Source: Syntrophomonadaceae bacterium (GTDB lineage Bacteria; Bacillota; Syntrophomonadia; Syntrophomonadales; Syntrophomonadaceae). Taken from it: a stretch of DNA of 6,661 nt. This document shows positions 6,472 through 6,661 of the stretch, piece after piece (position 1 is the first letter of the stretch; every line of letters starts with the position of its first letter). Made by a program: the position numbers and the translations under genes. Where the stretch lies: NCBI GenBank assembly GCA_028698695.1, contig JAQVWB010000111.1, positions 1 through 6,661 of the forward strand, given 5' to 3'. Under the pieces are notes generated by a model. The model saw only the letters and a list, made by a program, of their open reading frames with translations. It had not been told where the DNA came from and ran no database searches.

Positions 6472-6661
6472 TTACCTCCCAGGCTCAATCTCCCCAAGAA
6501 AAGCCCAAACACAAAGGTAAACCAGGGAAAATGCTGAATATACTGTTAACCCCAGCACACAAAACTGCTGTAAAATATAAAATATGGGACTAATGCAATA
6601 TAGAAGTATTACAGGTTTTTTATTATAAAATTCATGATTTAAGGAAAATATATAATTATAT
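6472..6661 (-). CDS. C-terminal part of an unidentified hydrophobic protein (5' end outside window)
   Basis: A frame of 62 codons enters at the window edge and ends at TAA (6472-6474). Its product begins YNYIFSLNHEFYNKKP and continues with a strongly hydrophobic stretch that would make one or two membrane helices (about residues 16-54), for example VLGLTVYSAFSLVYLCVWAF. It ends in GEIEPGR. I do not recognise the family. It is open over 62 codons in AT-rich DNA, where stops are frequent, has the same direction as the operon, and leaves an ordinary 196-base spacer to the sensor-MFS. Against it, T-rich DNA gives hydrophobic translations by chance, and a neighbouring frame is also open over 33 codons. 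No terminator follows, so read-through into the operon is possible. Confidence 0.4.
   Translation of the reverse strand, partial: YNYIFSLNHEFYNKKPVILLYCISPIFYILQQFCVLGLTVYSAFSLVYLCVWAFLGEIEPGR

Noticed and set aside
6553..6571. Hairpin CAGCA...TGCTG considered as a terminator
   Set aside because: The stem is only 5 base pairs with no T-run after it on either strand, and it falls inside the partial upstream frame.
6531..6593. A 20-residue plus-strand frame starting MLNILLTP
   Set aside because: The ribosome site is weak and too close, and the frame lies antisense to the more convincing partial gene at the right edge.

Overview
The window is a single-direction gene cluster on the minus strand, read from right to left. 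The moderately AT-rich DNA, purine-rich Shine-Dalgarno sites (AAGGAAGGAA, GAGGT, AGGTGA, AAGGAGGT) and a lipobox-bearing binding protein fit a low-to-mid GC Gram-positive anaerobe of Clostridia type. That placement is an inference; no rRNA or marker gene is present.

Layout in order of transcription. At the right edge (6472-6661) is an open frame that looks like the tail of a hydrophobic protein. A 196-base spacer (6276-6471) follows. It holds a near-perfect Shine-Dalgarno site in front of a 9-residue mini-ORF, three phased GGCAG repeats and a promoter-like pair close to the next start. The 787-residue gene at 3912-6275 encodes two tandem membrane-anchored extracytoplasmic sensor units fused to a 12-helix MFS transporter. 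A Liv-type substrate-binding lipoprotein (2746-3891), an NHLM-type HlyD membrane fusion protein (1377-2720) and a C39 peptidase/ABC exporter of the NHLM type (1-1339, cut by the window edge before its ATPase domain) come next. The four main genes are 20, 25 and 37 bases apart with no visible terminator between them, so they are probably co-transcribed.

The HlyD protein and the C39 ABC exporter closely resemble the known export pair that cuts double-glycine-type leaders (NHLP or Nif11-like) from ribosomally made peptides and secretes the product. The unusual part is upstream. A sensor-MFS fusion and a solute-binding lipoprotein without its own Liv permease sit directly in front of the export pair. 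One reading is that the lipoprotein and the duplicated sensor domains detect an external small molecule or peptide and couple it to MFS transport beside peptide secretion, for self-sensing, immunity or cue-dependent release. This is inferred from gene order and domain content only. No precursor peptide or modifying enzyme was found inside the window.
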